The notes: generated by a model from the sequence alone, not told the origin. A stretch of DNA of 64,000 nt from Cannabis sativa (GCF_029168945.1 NC_083605.1:26487280-26551279), one strand, 5' to 3'; numbered from the stretch's first letter, positions 47,446 through 59,278 are shown. Numbers and translations: made by a program.

Positions 47446-47998
47446 GATTTAATCTGCACTGCAATAGAATAAATCATTAGGCAATCGTCTATTATTGATA
47501 ATTATACCACTAAGAAAATAAAAGATTGCTTCCACAAAATTTCTCCAACCAAATAATAGAGAAAAAAAAAGTTTTATCCAATAACTCAGGAACAATAAAT
47601 AAAACTACTGGTACGAAAGATTACATCTTAAAATTACCCCCAAATATAATAAATCAATGCAAACAATGCTAAAGAAGTAGCCAAAATTTTCTTTGAGTCA
47701 TTTTATCAAATATATGGTATGCATAATTATAGATAAACTGTCTGATCAATGCATACTATCTAAATTACTCAATGCATGCATAATTATACAAATATTCTCC
47801 CAAAAGAAAAGGTTAAACACAGAAAATTTCTAGAAAGCAAACCATGATATTACACCAGTAAAGTCGTATGCTCTTTGTGTTTGTTGGTTCCCCCTGATTA
47901 AACTCCAGGAGTATCCACAAATGTAATGTGCTCTAACAGCTTTAGATGCAAAATAATAATATGTAGATACATAGTTAAATCAATTAAGTTCATTGTAA
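47446..47998. repeat. Direct repeat in the Helitron, copy 1
   Basis: It matches 48444-48904, beginning GATTTAATCTGCACTGC and ending near GTTAAATCAATTAAG. It is longer because of two extra stretches. It carries one copy of the EHD exon and adjoining intron. Confidence 0.85.
47832..47939 (-). pseudogene. EHD-protein exon fragment, copy 1
   Basis: After a plausible acceptor AAAG|CTG the minus strand reads LLEHITFVDTPGV, then a stop. After a one-base frame change it reads TQRAYDFTGVISWFA. These match the G3 (DTPG) region of plant EHD dynamin-like ATPases (VDTPGVLSGEKQ...TQRAYDFTGV), which reshape endocytic membranes. Only one exon is present and it is frameshifted and stopped, so it is a captured fragment. 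DTPG is intact here but changed to DTPR in copy 2. Confidence 0.8.
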
Positions 47999-48002
47999 TT
48001 AC

Positions 48003-48324
48003 CAGCTAATGTATATTGATCCGGTAGACCTGCTAGAATCTGTCAAATATCAAAAAATTAAATTGTATAACATTGTTTTAGGGCTCTTACATGTAGTGAA
48101 ACAAATCAAGTAAAACTAAACCTTGTGAATGGTGTAATAAGGAGCCCAGACAGGTTTTATGGCCTCAAAACGATCAAATAGCTCAGATGGAAAAGCAAAA
48201 AGATATCCATTCCCTAATTTCTCCTGACATTCAGATAGATAGGACACTACAACAGACATTTTTCGTTCAAGAGTATCATTATATGTGCTTGCCCAAATTT
48301 GTGCTGTTGCACTCAAGAAATGCC
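48003..48324 (-). pseudogene. GH127/DUF1680 (beta-L-arabinofuranosidase family) exon fragments
   Basis: The first exon (about 48324 to 48122) reads GHFLSATAQIWASTYNDTL..., including LSECQEKLGNGYLFAFP and PVWAPYYTIHK, ending at a good donor AAG|GTTTAG. A 37-bp exon (48039-48003) follows after acceptor TTTGACAG. It reads ILAGLPDQYTLAG in the right phase and ends at donor CTG|GTAATT. This is the substrate-cleft region of plant DUF1680 proteins, which act on arabinose-containing wall glycans. The rest of the gene is absent. Frames and splice sites are intact, so it could still be spliced into a chimeric transcript. Confidence 0.85.
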
Positions 48325-48420
48325 CTTCAACATCATAAAAGCAAAAATTCTATTATAAAATGTACCAATGAATAGAGCAACATAGTGAAAAAATATTGAC
48401 TAATGTGTCATAAGATAAAG

Positions 48421-48441
48421 TTATATATATATATATATATA
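48421..48441. repeat. TA microsatellite
   Basis: A pure (TA)n run directly precedes copy 2 of the direct repeat. It may mark the breakpoint of the duplication. Confidence 0.8.
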
Positions 48442-48443
48442 AC

Positions 48444-48904
48444 GATTTAATTTACACTGCAGTAGAATAAATCATTAGCCAAGGATCTATTATTGATAAT
48501 TATACCACTAAGGAAATAAAAGGTTGCTTCCACAAAATTTCTCCAACCAAATAATGGAGAAAAAAAATGGTTTCATCCAATAACTTAGCAACAATATATA
48601 AAACTACTGGTATGAAGTAGCCAATGCTAAAGAAGTAGCCAAAATTTTCTTTGAGTCATTTTATCAAATATATGGTATGCAATAATATAGATAAACTGTT
48701 GCTGTCCAAAAGAAAAGATCAAACACAGAAAATTTTTAGAAAGCAAACCATGACATAACCAGTAAAGTCGTATGCTCGTTGTGTTCATTGGTTCCCCCTG
48801 ATAAAACTCTAGGAGTATCCACAAATGTAATGTGTTCTAACAACTTTAGATGCAAAATAATAATATTTAGATACATAGTTAAATCAATTAAGATCACTGT
48901 AACT
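48444..48904. repeat. Direct repeat in the Helitron, copy 2
   Basis: It is the counterpart of 47446-47998, with scattered substitutions and two deletions. The two copies flank the GH127 fragment. Confidence 0.85.
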
Positions 48905-49047
48905 ATAAAATGATAACTTACAGGATGTAGCATTTGAGAACACTCAAATTTTGATAAGAAAGTAATTCTGAATGTTGTAAGGCCACTGAAAGGCATATCA
49001 TCTTGGACAGCAAGAGTGTTGCCAGGGATACTCCTCTCAGGCCCAGA
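48737..49047 (-). pseudogene. EHD-protein exon fragments, copy 2 (two exons)
   Basis: The exon 49047-48922 is exactly 126 bp (42 codons). It has acceptor TTTACAG and donor CCT|GTAAGT and reads SGPERSIPGNTLAVQ...MPFSGLTTF...SKFECSQMLHP, close to the plant EHD N-terminal ATPase domain. The next exon starts at 48843 after ACTTTAG...AAG and reads LLEHITFVDTPRVLSGG, then diverges by frameshift. The G3 Gly is replaced by Arg (DTPR). Two adjacent exons with correct phase and introns show capture of genomic DNA, not of cDNA. No functional ATPase is expected. Confidence 0.85.
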
Positions 49048-49139
49048 CTGTAAACAACCATAAACCATAAGAATACAATAGAGAATCGATAAATAAAAAT
49101 ATACACTAAAGATGGAAAAAAAAATATTCACAACCTCGC

Positions 49140-49412
49140 CTAGCAACTCATGATCTATCTCAGTTGCAAAATCCAGCGACGATTCCGCCGCTTTGCATAT
49201 ATATCTCAAAAACTCAGCCAAGAATGAAGCAATCACATCAGTACCAAATGCTTGCAGCCAAAAAGATTTATCGAATGAAGTCTGAATAGAACGAAAGAAC
49301 TCCAAAACCACTGCTTTAGGACAGAGATCAGTGCAATCTTGACATTTCAACAGGAACCGAGCCACGGCAAGGACAACATTGAGTTGAGATTCAGTGACGA
49401 GAGACTCTGTAC
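49140..49412 (-). pseudogene. Probable PI4K-alpha N-terminal exon fragment
   Basis: The minus strand reads TESQLNVVLAVARFLLK..., CPKAVVLEFFRSIQTSFDKSFW and IASFLAEFLRYICKAAE, then DFATEIDHELLGEVV. This resembles the N-terminal helical region of plant phosphatidylinositol 4-kinase alpha, which recruits the kinase to the plasma membrane. I recall that family pattern but cannot run a search, so the name is tentative. The frame is open about 90 codons. A possible start MDSITRLC lies upstream near 49504 but in a different frame. There is no kinase domain. Confidence 0.5.
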
Positions 49413-51055
49413 CATTGGGGCTTCAATGATCGAAGTCGTAGAAGCCAGTGGTGGTCGGTAGCAGTCGTGAGGAGCGACAGATGCAGAGGCGAGTGATAGA
49501 ATCCATTAATTCTGTGGTGCGATTTGGGATTTGGGATTTAGTTAGTCGGTCGAGACTGGAGAAAAAGGAAGGTAGTGGAGATAGGACCTCACCATTTAGA
49601 AAAAGATTATAAATGGAGATCACTGATCATTGTCTCGTAAATATTTTTAAAATTTGGGTTTGAGAGAAGAAAGAAGATTCACATTTAATGGGGATGAAGA
49701 ATCGCAGATACAGTTGCAAGAATGGAGAATTATTGGATTGAAAATCGCATGGTTTTGTTAGAGAAGAAAGAGGAATCGCAATATGGTTTCGATGACATTA
49801 ATTAAAGGAAACGATGGTCTCCTTTAAAGTTAACGGAATAAAAAATAACAAAACGTTAAACCAGGAATTGTCGTTAGATAGACACTTTTAATATATAAAG
49901 ATATAAATTATTTATATTTTTGATCGTTATGAACACGATGATTTATAATAGAACAACAATCAATTATTTTTTGGAAAATTTATTTGCACCCATAAGTACA
50001 CACTAATATTTTAAAAAAAATCAAATAACTAAATTACATTGTCAATTATAATTACAAATAATAATAAAATTACATAATAGAACAACCTATGAAAATTCAA
50101 TACATATACACTCAACTTAAAGACATAAAAGGATAAAAGAAATCATTAATAAATACTCAAATTACACATTTAGATTGTCAAATACCGAAACCATGAAGAT
50201 GATTCTTTTTTTTTTCTTCAAAAAATCTCATAGTCTAACCACCATCTCTGAGAGCCATTGTCGAAAAAAGGATTGTTGCAACCCATCCTCTTCTTGACCA
50301 ATTGATCTTCATCGTTGTTTGTCGCTGCATCTCTTTGACCGTCATCACTAAATCATAAATTTTGAGAAAGAAAAAATATATTGAGTATGGAGAAGAAAAA
50401 TAATATGTATTGATAGAATATTTAAAATTAATAATAAAAAAAAAAGTATATTGAATATATATCACATTAGGATTACTCTTATATATATAAATAGATTTAG
50501 GTTTAATAAAAATATTATATTAGAGATATTTATGTACGTGGGTATACGGTCAAGTTATCAACATAAAAAAAAAGTCTATATTTCTCCAAATTAGAAAGAA
50601 ATAAAAAAAAAAAAAACAAGAAGAATAGAGATAGAGAATATTAAAAATATCAATTGAAAATTGCGATATTGATGATGAACAAAGAAACAAATAGGATTAA
50701 AGATAAATGAAGAATATATGCATTAAAAAAAAAGCAAAAAAAAACTAAATATTACCTCACACGTAATTATGAAGCATGAATCTCTAGAACTTTAAATATT
50801 GATATAGTGAAATTGTAAATCCACTTTTGGTAAATGTTAAGTGGTAAATCGGTTAGGGTTGTATTATATAAGAATTTTATTTTTTATTTTATTTTAGAAT
50901 GCCATGTCACTATTTTTATCTTTTTTTTATAAATTATGCTCTAATAAAATATTAAAAAATTGAGAGAATTAAGGAGAATAAAGAAAAATAGTTTAGAGAG
51001 ATTTTAAGCCGCCACATCACCGCCTCATACTTCTCCTTTTATATATATATATAGA
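49413..51055 (-). other. Helitron 5' part, AT-rich spacer and a further Helitron-like 5' end
   Basis: 49413-49901 completes the Helitron and may include 5' UTR of the PI4K-like fragment. 49902-50950 has no supported gene. On the minus strand 51055 begins TCTATATATATATATAAAAG followed by GAGAAGTATGAGGCGGTGAT, flanked by A, a Helitron-type 5' terminus. The same block occurs near 30350 and, degenerated, near 31487. Its matching 3' end was not found. Confidence 0.45.
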
Positions 51056-51457
51056 TATATAGATATATAGATGTATAGATGTGGGTCACCATCCATGTAG
51101 TTAGTTAAACCTATATATAATTAATCCAACTAAAGTGTTGCAATTAATAATAATTTTGTTTATTTTTTTATTAAAAATTATTTTCAAATTTTGATATTTA
51201 GAGTTAGTTAAATTTTAAAAATTATTTTAAATTAAATTTGAATGTTTTGATAGTTTGACCAGATGAGCATTTTTATTAATTCCGAAGATAAATTTAGGAC
51301 GAATAATAATTTTTTTTTTAATTTAGTATAATATTAATTTTTATTTTTATTTTTATTTAAATCACTATTATGCTTTCAAATTTCAATGATTATCACTACA
51401 TTGAATATTATTAATTTTAAAATTATGATATTAAAAAAACTAAAATAAAATTAACAT

Positions 51458-51486
51458 ACGTGACTTGACACGTAACATTTATCTAG
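51458..51486 (+). mobile_element. Helitron-like 3' terminus
   Basis: A perfect ACGTG-ACTTGA-CACGT hairpin (51458-51473) is followed by nine bases, CTAG (51483-51486) and T. This is the Helitron 3' signature on the plus strand. No matching plus-strand 5' end was identified, so the element may be truncated. Confidence 0.5.
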
Positions 51487-51957
51487 TATATTACAGATGT
51501 ATTAATATAATTAATTTTACAATATGACTATTTATAAAATAAAAGAAACCAACTAAAATCTATAATATAGAAAATAAATAGCCTTAAGTAAAACTTTTAA
51601 GAAATGGGATTTTTACACTAGATGCTAAATTTGACATTTTTTTTTACATTTTTATTTATGTTTGATTTTTTTAATCATTTTTAGTAAATTTATCTTTCAA
51701 TTTTATTTTTAAAAAATTTCTGTAATTACAAAAGTACTTTTAGTGCTTATTATTAGAATATTTTCTAATTCTGAAATAAAATAAAAGTAATTTATTTTGA
51801 GATAAATAAATTTTTTATATTAATCTGGAGAAAATTAATTATATGATTTTCTATATATGGTTGGATTTCGATATTCATCACTTAATTTGATTTCCCAATT
51901 AATTGTAAAAATATTCTCACAATTAAAGTGGCTCAAATATTAATAGAGTATCTTACC
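51487..51957. other. AT-rich spacer upstream of the severed gene
   Basis: No open frame or repeat termini recognised. It presumably includes upstream promoter sequence of the possible gene start at 51958. Confidence 0.4.
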
Positions 51958-52203
51958 TATAAATATAGGGTCTTGGTCCACGAGCTCTTCACTCATTCTA
52001 TGCAAACAGCAAAATTCTATCTAAAGAGAGTTGATAAAGCGAGGAAGCCAGAATTCCCATACCGGAGCTGTCGCATTGATTGAAGCTGAAACATCAATGG
52101 CGAGAGGTATTTCGGTCCTTTTATCACATATACTATTTTGATATGTCTGTTGTTATTCTGCATTACATATCGTTTATATATGCTTATTTTCATATTATAT
52201 TAT
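51958..52203 (+). other. Possible promoter, 5' UTR and first exon of an unknown gene, cut by a transposon
   Basis: TATAAATA (51958-51965) is followed by a leader free of AT-runs, unlike the surrounding spacer. ATG at 52097 gives ATGGCGAGAG and then GTATTTC, a plausible splice donor. Downstream DNA is T-rich like a plant intron and is cut at 52204 by the Copia family A LTR. Only about three codons of coding sequence are visible, so no function can be given. Alternatively it is a chance promoter-like stretch. Confidence 0.35.
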
Positions 52204-55200
52204 TGTTGGAAATTATTTTACCAGGATCTTAGATCTACTCACAAGTATGTTGATTAACACCCTAAATATGAACTTTCTAAAACGATAAAATAAACACATA
52301 TAAAGTTTAAGAAACCTTACATTGGGTGCAGCGGAATATAATGACTCCTTCCGTTCAGATATCTAGCCCTTGATTCCTTTCTGTAGCAGAGCATTATCAA
52401 TATCTGAATCTGGATCTCTTTCTCTGAATCTTTGATGCTGAAACCTCCTTCTTGCTGAAAGTCTTTCTTCACGATCTTCCTCACTACGATTGAGGTATCA
52501 CTTGCTGTGTGTGGGCACTACTCATACACTAAGAATTTCGAAATTCAAGAGGGAAGAGAAAGAAGAAGTGGCAGCTAAAGATAGGGAGAGAGAAAGGCTC
52601 AGGTTTTTCTCTGAGGGAAAAATAGAAAATTTAAGTGTAAATTTCCTGAAGCCTTCACTATCTATTTATAGCATTCCACTAGGATTAGGTTTGAATTATT
52701 TAGCATTAAAATAATGAAAATATCAGAGGGAAAACCCTATAAAAGTGGCTGGCCCTACATAGTGGATTTGGGCCTCACTTTTTGCAATTTTGCAGTTTTA
52801 TCTTTTCTGCATCTGATTTTCTCAAAAACACCAATTTTCTAATTCAACCATTTAAATGCCAATTCTAACTATTTAATAACTATAAATAATTATTAAATAA
52901 TATTGTCATTTATCATATTTATTAATTGAACCATACAAAGTATCATAATTAACAAATATGCCCCTAAAACTCTTTCTTTATAATTTCACAAATAGACATA
53001 GTCTAATTTGAGAATTATAATTGATTAATCAAAACCAATTACATGAGTCTTACAAGCAATATTATCTCAACTAGTGTAGGGACCATGGGTCTATATAACC
53101 GAGCTTCCAATAAGTAGATCAAGAATTTAGCACTAAAATTCACTAACTTATTAATTCTTCGTTGAATCCACGCATGGAACTTAGAATTGCACTCTTAGTT
53201 ATATAGAATGCTCTATATGTTCCACCATATAGACACATCATTAGTTATTCATTGTTATAATCCTAATGTGATCACTGATCCTCTATATGAATGATCTACA
53301 CTGTAAAGGGATTAAATTACCGTTACACCCTACAATGTATTTATTCCTTAAAACACTTGACCCCGTATAAATGATATTTCAGCTTATGCGAAATGAGTAC
53401 TCCACAATTTATGTTCGTTTGGTCAAGCTCGAAGGAGATCATCCTTTGCTTACTATTCGCCAGATAGAAGCTATAGATTCCATGTTTATGATAGCGCTCC
53501 CACTCAATTGCACTACCGTGTTCTCAAAATGTACGTATCACCCTGACCTAAAAGTAGGCTTAACTAACAAATCAAAGAACACGAATAGCCTTTCAAGATT
53601 GAGCCTAATCATAACAGGATTAAGAACATTTGATCTAGGATCAACTAGGCGATATTGACTTGAATAGATATTACGGTAAGTTTAATAAATCTAAGTCAAA
53701 GTTCAATATCGGTCCCTTCCGATGCATACTCCATGCATCCAACCTGAGCTTTACTTTAACCAATGCTCTGGAAAAAACATAGCACTTCTCCAAATGCAAG
53801 TAAACTCTGTTGTAGATTATCATATCAGTAAAACCCTATGTCTGATAAATCTAGGAAACTTTATTCACATAGTCATGTTTACTTTCCAATGTGTTGACGG
53901 CACAATAAACAGGATCAAGTATGTGAAAAGGGTTTCAGATGAATTTATACATTATGTACATATAATCATGAAATAAATCATGTGAACCATGCAACATTAA
54001 ATGTTATTTCTGATCTATATTAAAAAGTAAATCTGATTATATTGAAATGACTTTTATTTAGGGCATAAAACCCAACAAACTCCCACTTGCACTAATTTAA
54101 AACAAAAAGTGCGTTTCAAATAATCTCAACACCTTGATATACAAATTAAGTGTAGTAGTAGTAAACTCCTCGTAATAGGATCTGAAAGGTTGAATTAACC
54201 ACAACCTTTTCTCCACCATTACTCTTCCTTTAATCACAAAATCATTGATAATGTGAAATTCCTCTCTATATGTCTACTCTCTTGGGATACTGGATTCTAT
54301 ACCTTTGGCAACTACTTTTGGTTAATCAGGAAATTAACACTAGTAGTTTAAGGCAATTTGGAATGATGCCGAAGATGTATAGAACTTTCCTTAGACTGAA
54401 TAAGTACTTTTCCTGCAACTTTAACATTCAGTCTCTCTCTGGTAGACCTAGAGACTTCAGATAGGTTTTTACACTTCTCCAAAATCACTATTCCACCCCC
54501 AGAGTAATCACCATCTTATCAGAAGGATTTACTAGCGCAAAGGCAAATTTCGAAATCTGATATGGTGTAGTCTAAGAGTTTTAAACACACCCTTATAGAC
54601 TAACATATAGTTCCTCTTCTTAATCTTAAGATTTACTTGATTGTCTTCCAATGTTCTTCTCCTGGATTAATCTGATACCTACTCATTACTCCCACTCAAC
54701 AGCAGGTGTCTGGTCTAAGGCATACAAAAGCATGTCTAAGACCTCTCACTGTTGATATAAGAAATTCTTTCATGGCTTTATCTTTTCTGGAATAGTTGAG
54801 ACTTTTCCTTAGATAAATAAAATCTATGCCTAAGAAGTTGTGAAGCTTCTATAGATTTCCATTAGAAAGAAAATGCTTCAGCATCTTACTAAAGTAAGTT
54901 GCTTGCATTAGAGTAAGTAATTACCAGGTATACCACAAGCCATAGGTTTGAATAACCTCAAACCTATAATACTAGGAACAGGAAGTTTGTTAAGTCCATT
55001 GAATAGACTTATAAACGAAAATTTCCTTTTATGTCTTTGTAATAGAAAACTTTAGGTTACTCCATGTGAATGGATTAAACCATAGTTCTATTGGCTTTCT
55101 TCTTAGTTTCTTATCTTGACAATCCATTACTTGTTTAAACTCACAATGGATTTTAATCACTAGTGTCTCCCAAGTCATAAGAAGGTGAGAACCTAGAAAC

Positions 55201-57012
55201 TCTCCCACTACGACAAGGTACGGTGAATTATGTCGAAGAAAACTAAATGGTATTAACCTCTTTGGTTGTGACAAGACAACAGAAGCAGTGGGATCATCAT
55301 ATGTAAGATGATAGAACACTTTTGGAATCAAGAATTAAATATCTCCTTTATTTGCTACTTGTTTTTCAGACTTAGTCATTATCTTAGAAAAGTGGTATTT
55401 GTTTGAACAAACACTTTCTTATCTATTGACAATGGGATGGTCCACCTCTAATCACTTAGAACAGCTAACAAACCATGGTTAACAGTTCTAGCTTTTCTTA
55501 AGATTTTGATTAGGTCATCCATGAATCTAGTAATGATTTACATTAAGTATACAATTATTACATCATTTTGAAATTATATTACCATAGAAGGAATTAGGCA
55601 ACGACTAGTAACTAATCATCAACATGCAACTCGAAATTTCTGGGGAGGTAAGTTTGGATATAATTTAAAAATCCATTTAATGATCTTTGAACTGCATATC
55701 TACTAACTATTTCTCCACCCCTATCAGTTCGCAAGATCTTTAACCACTTACCTTAATGGTTTTAACCATTGCTAGAAATTAATGAAATTTTTAAACATTT
55801 CAAATTTCTTTGCTAAAAGGTATAATCTAGAGTTATCGTTTTAAGAATACAACAAAAAATTCATATCCACCCCTGAATGTACATCCATCTGCAAATGAGA
55901 TGAACTACTTTCAGTGGATATAGGCATATTAACTCTTTGCAGAGATTGATCTTGTCAAATCCACTATGAACAAGATACAAATGCCATAGATTAAAAAAAA
56001 TGTGGTAGTGTCTATTGATGACATAGGTTTAGTTACATCAAAGAGTTCTTAGAATACTGCAAGTGGATCCTGGTCACAGAATACCTAACTCATATTCCAT
56101 ACAGTTTTAATCCATTAATAGAAGATGGATATTAAACACTTGAGAAAGTGTAACTGTATTGTATTCTGGAATTAGAAATATAAGAAAATTTCTATTTGGA
56201 ATCTAAAATTAAAGTCAAAGACTTAAATTTATACCAAATATAATGAGTAATTCTATCTTGGACCACCACTACTAATACAAACTCTAAGTCAGATTTGCCC
56301 ATACAAGTAGGAGATTTCTAAGATTGAGGATTTATATCAATTGGGAATAGAATTTTGGGATTATAATCATATGCGTCATTTAAGTTCTTAAGAGAAAATA
56401 TAATGACATGAAATGATTTATAGACCATTCATCCAATGATATGTTATTGAGCTAATTTGAAATGAATAAGCTAAGAGGAATTAGGATAATTTCGTTTATA
56501 AATAAGAATCCAACGATGCTTCGATTAGCGAATGTCAAAGTAATCTTATTTATACAATCTTGTTGTTTCATATCGTAAAAATACTAGTCTAAGGGGTCAT
56601 TAATTGATGAACAGCTAGATGTCGCATATACAATATTTATCTTTCGAGATCTAACACTATTATGTATGTCTAATGGTGAAAATCCATAAGGGATTTATCT
56701 CATTAGATAAACAAGCTAAGTTAGACCAACAATGAAGATTCGAAATTAAACTACAACTTAATAACAGAAAATAATATGGTTCAATATAAATTCATACACA
56801 ATTAAGAAATTATAAGCATATAGCAAGTAGGAATGACAAGTGAAAATACTAAAACTTATAATCCTAAATAATTTCCAAGGTTTTCAACAAACTGATATCA
56901 GTGTCCCGTTTAGGCGAGAGTCAAAGCTACCATTCATTGAATAGAGTTGTCAGCTCGTATAAAATGTTAAACATTCTAGCAACCTTTTATTCGATCAAGA
57001 TCGGAATTCAAC
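52204..57012 (-). mobile_element. Copia family A element, 3' LTR and part of interior, cut by the chromovirus
   Basis: The LTR 52204-54077 (1874 bp) is followed by the polypurine-tract complement AACTCCCACTT and an interior matching 6769-9665 of the nested element. It stops at 57012, where the chromovirus LTR begins. The missing part may continue beyond the right edge. Differences from the nested copy include small indels near 54702, 55300 and 56385. The LTR has lost a short stretch near 52987. Confidence 0.9.
54078..56800 (-). pseudogene. Decayed Copia pol in the second family A copy
   Basis: It has the same broken integrase and RT/RNase H remnants as 6769-9400. The counterpart of the 81-codon open piece is here 100 codons (55029-55331). 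Shared stops between the copies show that they descend from an already defective master. Confidence 0.6.
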
Positions 57013-59263
57013 TGTAAAGCCCGCTTAGTTAATTTGGAAATTAGCAGTTATTTATGTTAATCATGAAATTATTTATAGCCATTTAAATAATTTATTATTG
57101 ATATTTATGGAATTCAGATATGCATGAGTATGTTATCAGTAGCTTTTATATTTCGCATTTCCGGTGTCCGGTATTTTGGAACGCGGCGTTTGGCTCAGTA
57201 GAAATCACAACTTAGTATGTTAGTATTTTGGGGACGGGTTTTAGACATTGGGAATGTCGGGAATGGCCGGGAATTTAGAATGTCCCAAAAATACCCCGTT
57301 AGTATGATTTTAGTGATTTTATGATGGAGGGGCAAAATGGTCTTTTTGCCCCATTAGTGTTTTGTCTTATATGAGTTTATTAAATGAAATAAATGTTTAT
57401 TTATCTAATTGCTTTTGGCTGAAATGGATTTGATAAATGGTTATATTAAGTGGGTTATTTTATTTATTTCATTTTCACACAAAAACACTTAGAAAAGAAA
57501 ATTGAATTTTTCCAAAAACACTCTCTTTTCCTCTCCACTTTCGGCTGAACCTTGGGGGTGCAAAGGCTGGATTTTCTTTGGTGATTCAAGCCCTAATTTG
57601 CAACTTTATTGATCTCTTGTTGTGGTATGTGTTTCCTAGTTCCTTTCTCTTTAAATTTCTTGAAAAAAATGATGAAAAGTGATGAATGCATGCATGATTT
57701 TAGTTGATTTTGGCTGCTGTGTTTTGAGGTTAATTTGTGTGATTCAAAGCATGTTTATGTGATGAATAATTGAGTTGTTTGAAGCATGCTAGATAGGGTG
57801 TTCAAAGCTTTTAGTTTCTTTGTTAAAAAGTTATGAATTTTGAAAGAAAATGTGATGTTTTGTTTCTGTGAATTGCTGGATGTTGTTGTTTGTTTTCAGA
57901 GGTTATATTATGCTAGTTTAAGTTGATTTTAGTTGGTTTGCATGCTTGTTTAGGTGGTTTGCTCAAGCTTGAGTTTGGAACTCAAAGCTTGAGCTCCAAT
58001 GGCAAATTTTGTGTATGTAGTTTCTGGGTAGGTTTGTTGCCTTGGAATTGTTATTTGGGGCATATAGAACGAGTGTCCGGAAAGTTTGGGATCAATTGGG
58101 TTCGAATTGGTCAAGTTAGGAGATTTTTAGTTTGTCGCTCGCGAGGAACCGGAATTCCGGTTGAGCATCCGGAATTCTGGATGGGGGTTCGAATTTCCGA
58201 ACCGGAATTCGGTTGGGCAACCGGTCTCACGGTTGGGGATTTTTCGAACCCTAGTTTTCCTCGTTTTTGGGTTTTTAGGGGTATTGCCATGCTTTTTATC
58301 GATAGGGAAACTTTTAGTTTCAAGTTTTAGTCCCCGGGAAGTGATTTAGCGTGTCACTTATAGCGTTGTGATTTTTATGGTTTAGGAGCCAGTAATCCGC
58401 CGTTCAGCTTCAGTTCCAGTCAGGTTGACCGGCACACCTGAAATCGGAATCCAGGTAAGATTAGTATAACAGTATGCATATGTAGATTACATGTTTAGCG
58501 TGCATGTAGGAAGCCTGTTAGATTACATTAGATATGTATTTAGGCTTCGAACCACCCAACCCTGTCACGTCGGTACAGGCTGGAGTATGACCGACTCGGA
58601 GTATGACCGGCTCGACCGATCAGCCGACACTGGTTGGTGGTTCAGTGCTATTGACCTATCCCGTCGGTACAGGCTGGAGTATGACCAGCAGTCGGAGTAT
58701 GACCAGTTCGACCGATCAGGAGGATACTTGTCAATAGTACCGTCCCCTGAACGTTCAAAACTCAGTACCATGTTGGACATGGCAGTAGTGCTCAGTACCA
58801 TGTTGGACATGGCGGATAAGCGGGACTCGGTATCGTGTTGGACACGGCGGATCGGTTTTATGTATGATATTATTATGCTTTTCTTACTGAGTCTGTCGAC
58901 TCACAGTTTACGTTCATGTGTAGGTAAAGGCAAGGCTGTAGCTGATGGACCGTGACCGAGCATATGAGATTGTACATGTCGGGGCGGTTAGGCCTGGAGC
59001 GTACGATCCTCGGGACAGCAGGGCTGAGATTTTTGTAACTGTCGTTAGACGACTTTCATTTTGATGTAAAAGTTGAACAGTTAAAACGTTTGTAAATATT
59101 TTTATAAATCGGGATCCCGAGACTTTTGTAAAATGGTTTATAAGTTAATGAAAAAGCAAAATTTTAATTAATCACGTTTTTCCATAAACCTCGTTGATTA
59201 GCAACGAGCTGCACAGTACGTTTAAAAATCACGTAATACGCCTAAAATAGTTAGGGTGTTACA
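57013..59263 (+). repeat. 5' LTR of the chromovirus
   Basis: This 2251-bp LTR runs from TGTAAAGCCCGC to GGGTGTTACA. It matches the solo LTR 32803-35024 with many substitutions and small indels. It carries CCGGAATTCCGG units near 58149-58215 and hairpin repeats at 58761-58857. Confidence 0.94.
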
Positions 59264-59266
59264 ATT

Positions 59267-59278
59267 TGGTATCAGAGC
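59267..59278 (+). promoter_or_regulatory. Primer binding site of the chromovirus
   Basis: TGGTATCAGAGC, four bases inside the LTR end, is a perfect match to the initiator tRNA-Met complement. The solo LTR at 32803 lacks it, as expected. Confidence 0.93.

Larger units (their letters stand above)
40060..49901 (-). mobile_element. Gene-fragment-carrying Helitron with a nested gag-only retrotransposon
   Basis: On the minus strand the 5' end is A|TCTTTATATATTAAAAGTG (start 49901). The 3' end is CTAG|T (40060-40063), preceded by about 10 bases and a GTGC-AAT-GCAC hairpin (40075-40085). These are the hallmarks of Helitrons: 5' TC, 3' hairpin plus CTRR, insertion between A and T, no target duplication. 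After removing the nested element (40825-47390 plus 5 bp) about 3.3 kb remains. It holds exon fragments of at least three host genes, all in Helitron orientation. No Rep/helicase gene is present. Confidence 0.72.

Noticed and set aside
51005..51080. TA/GATA microsatellite considered as a fragile site or satellite
   Set aside because: Short and imperfect; it is explained as the AT-rich start of a Helitron-like 5' end with slippage.
59267..59278. Possible tRNA-Met gene suggested by the initiator complement here and at 45878
   Set aside because: Only 12 bases match and no cloverleaf is present; these are primer binding sites.
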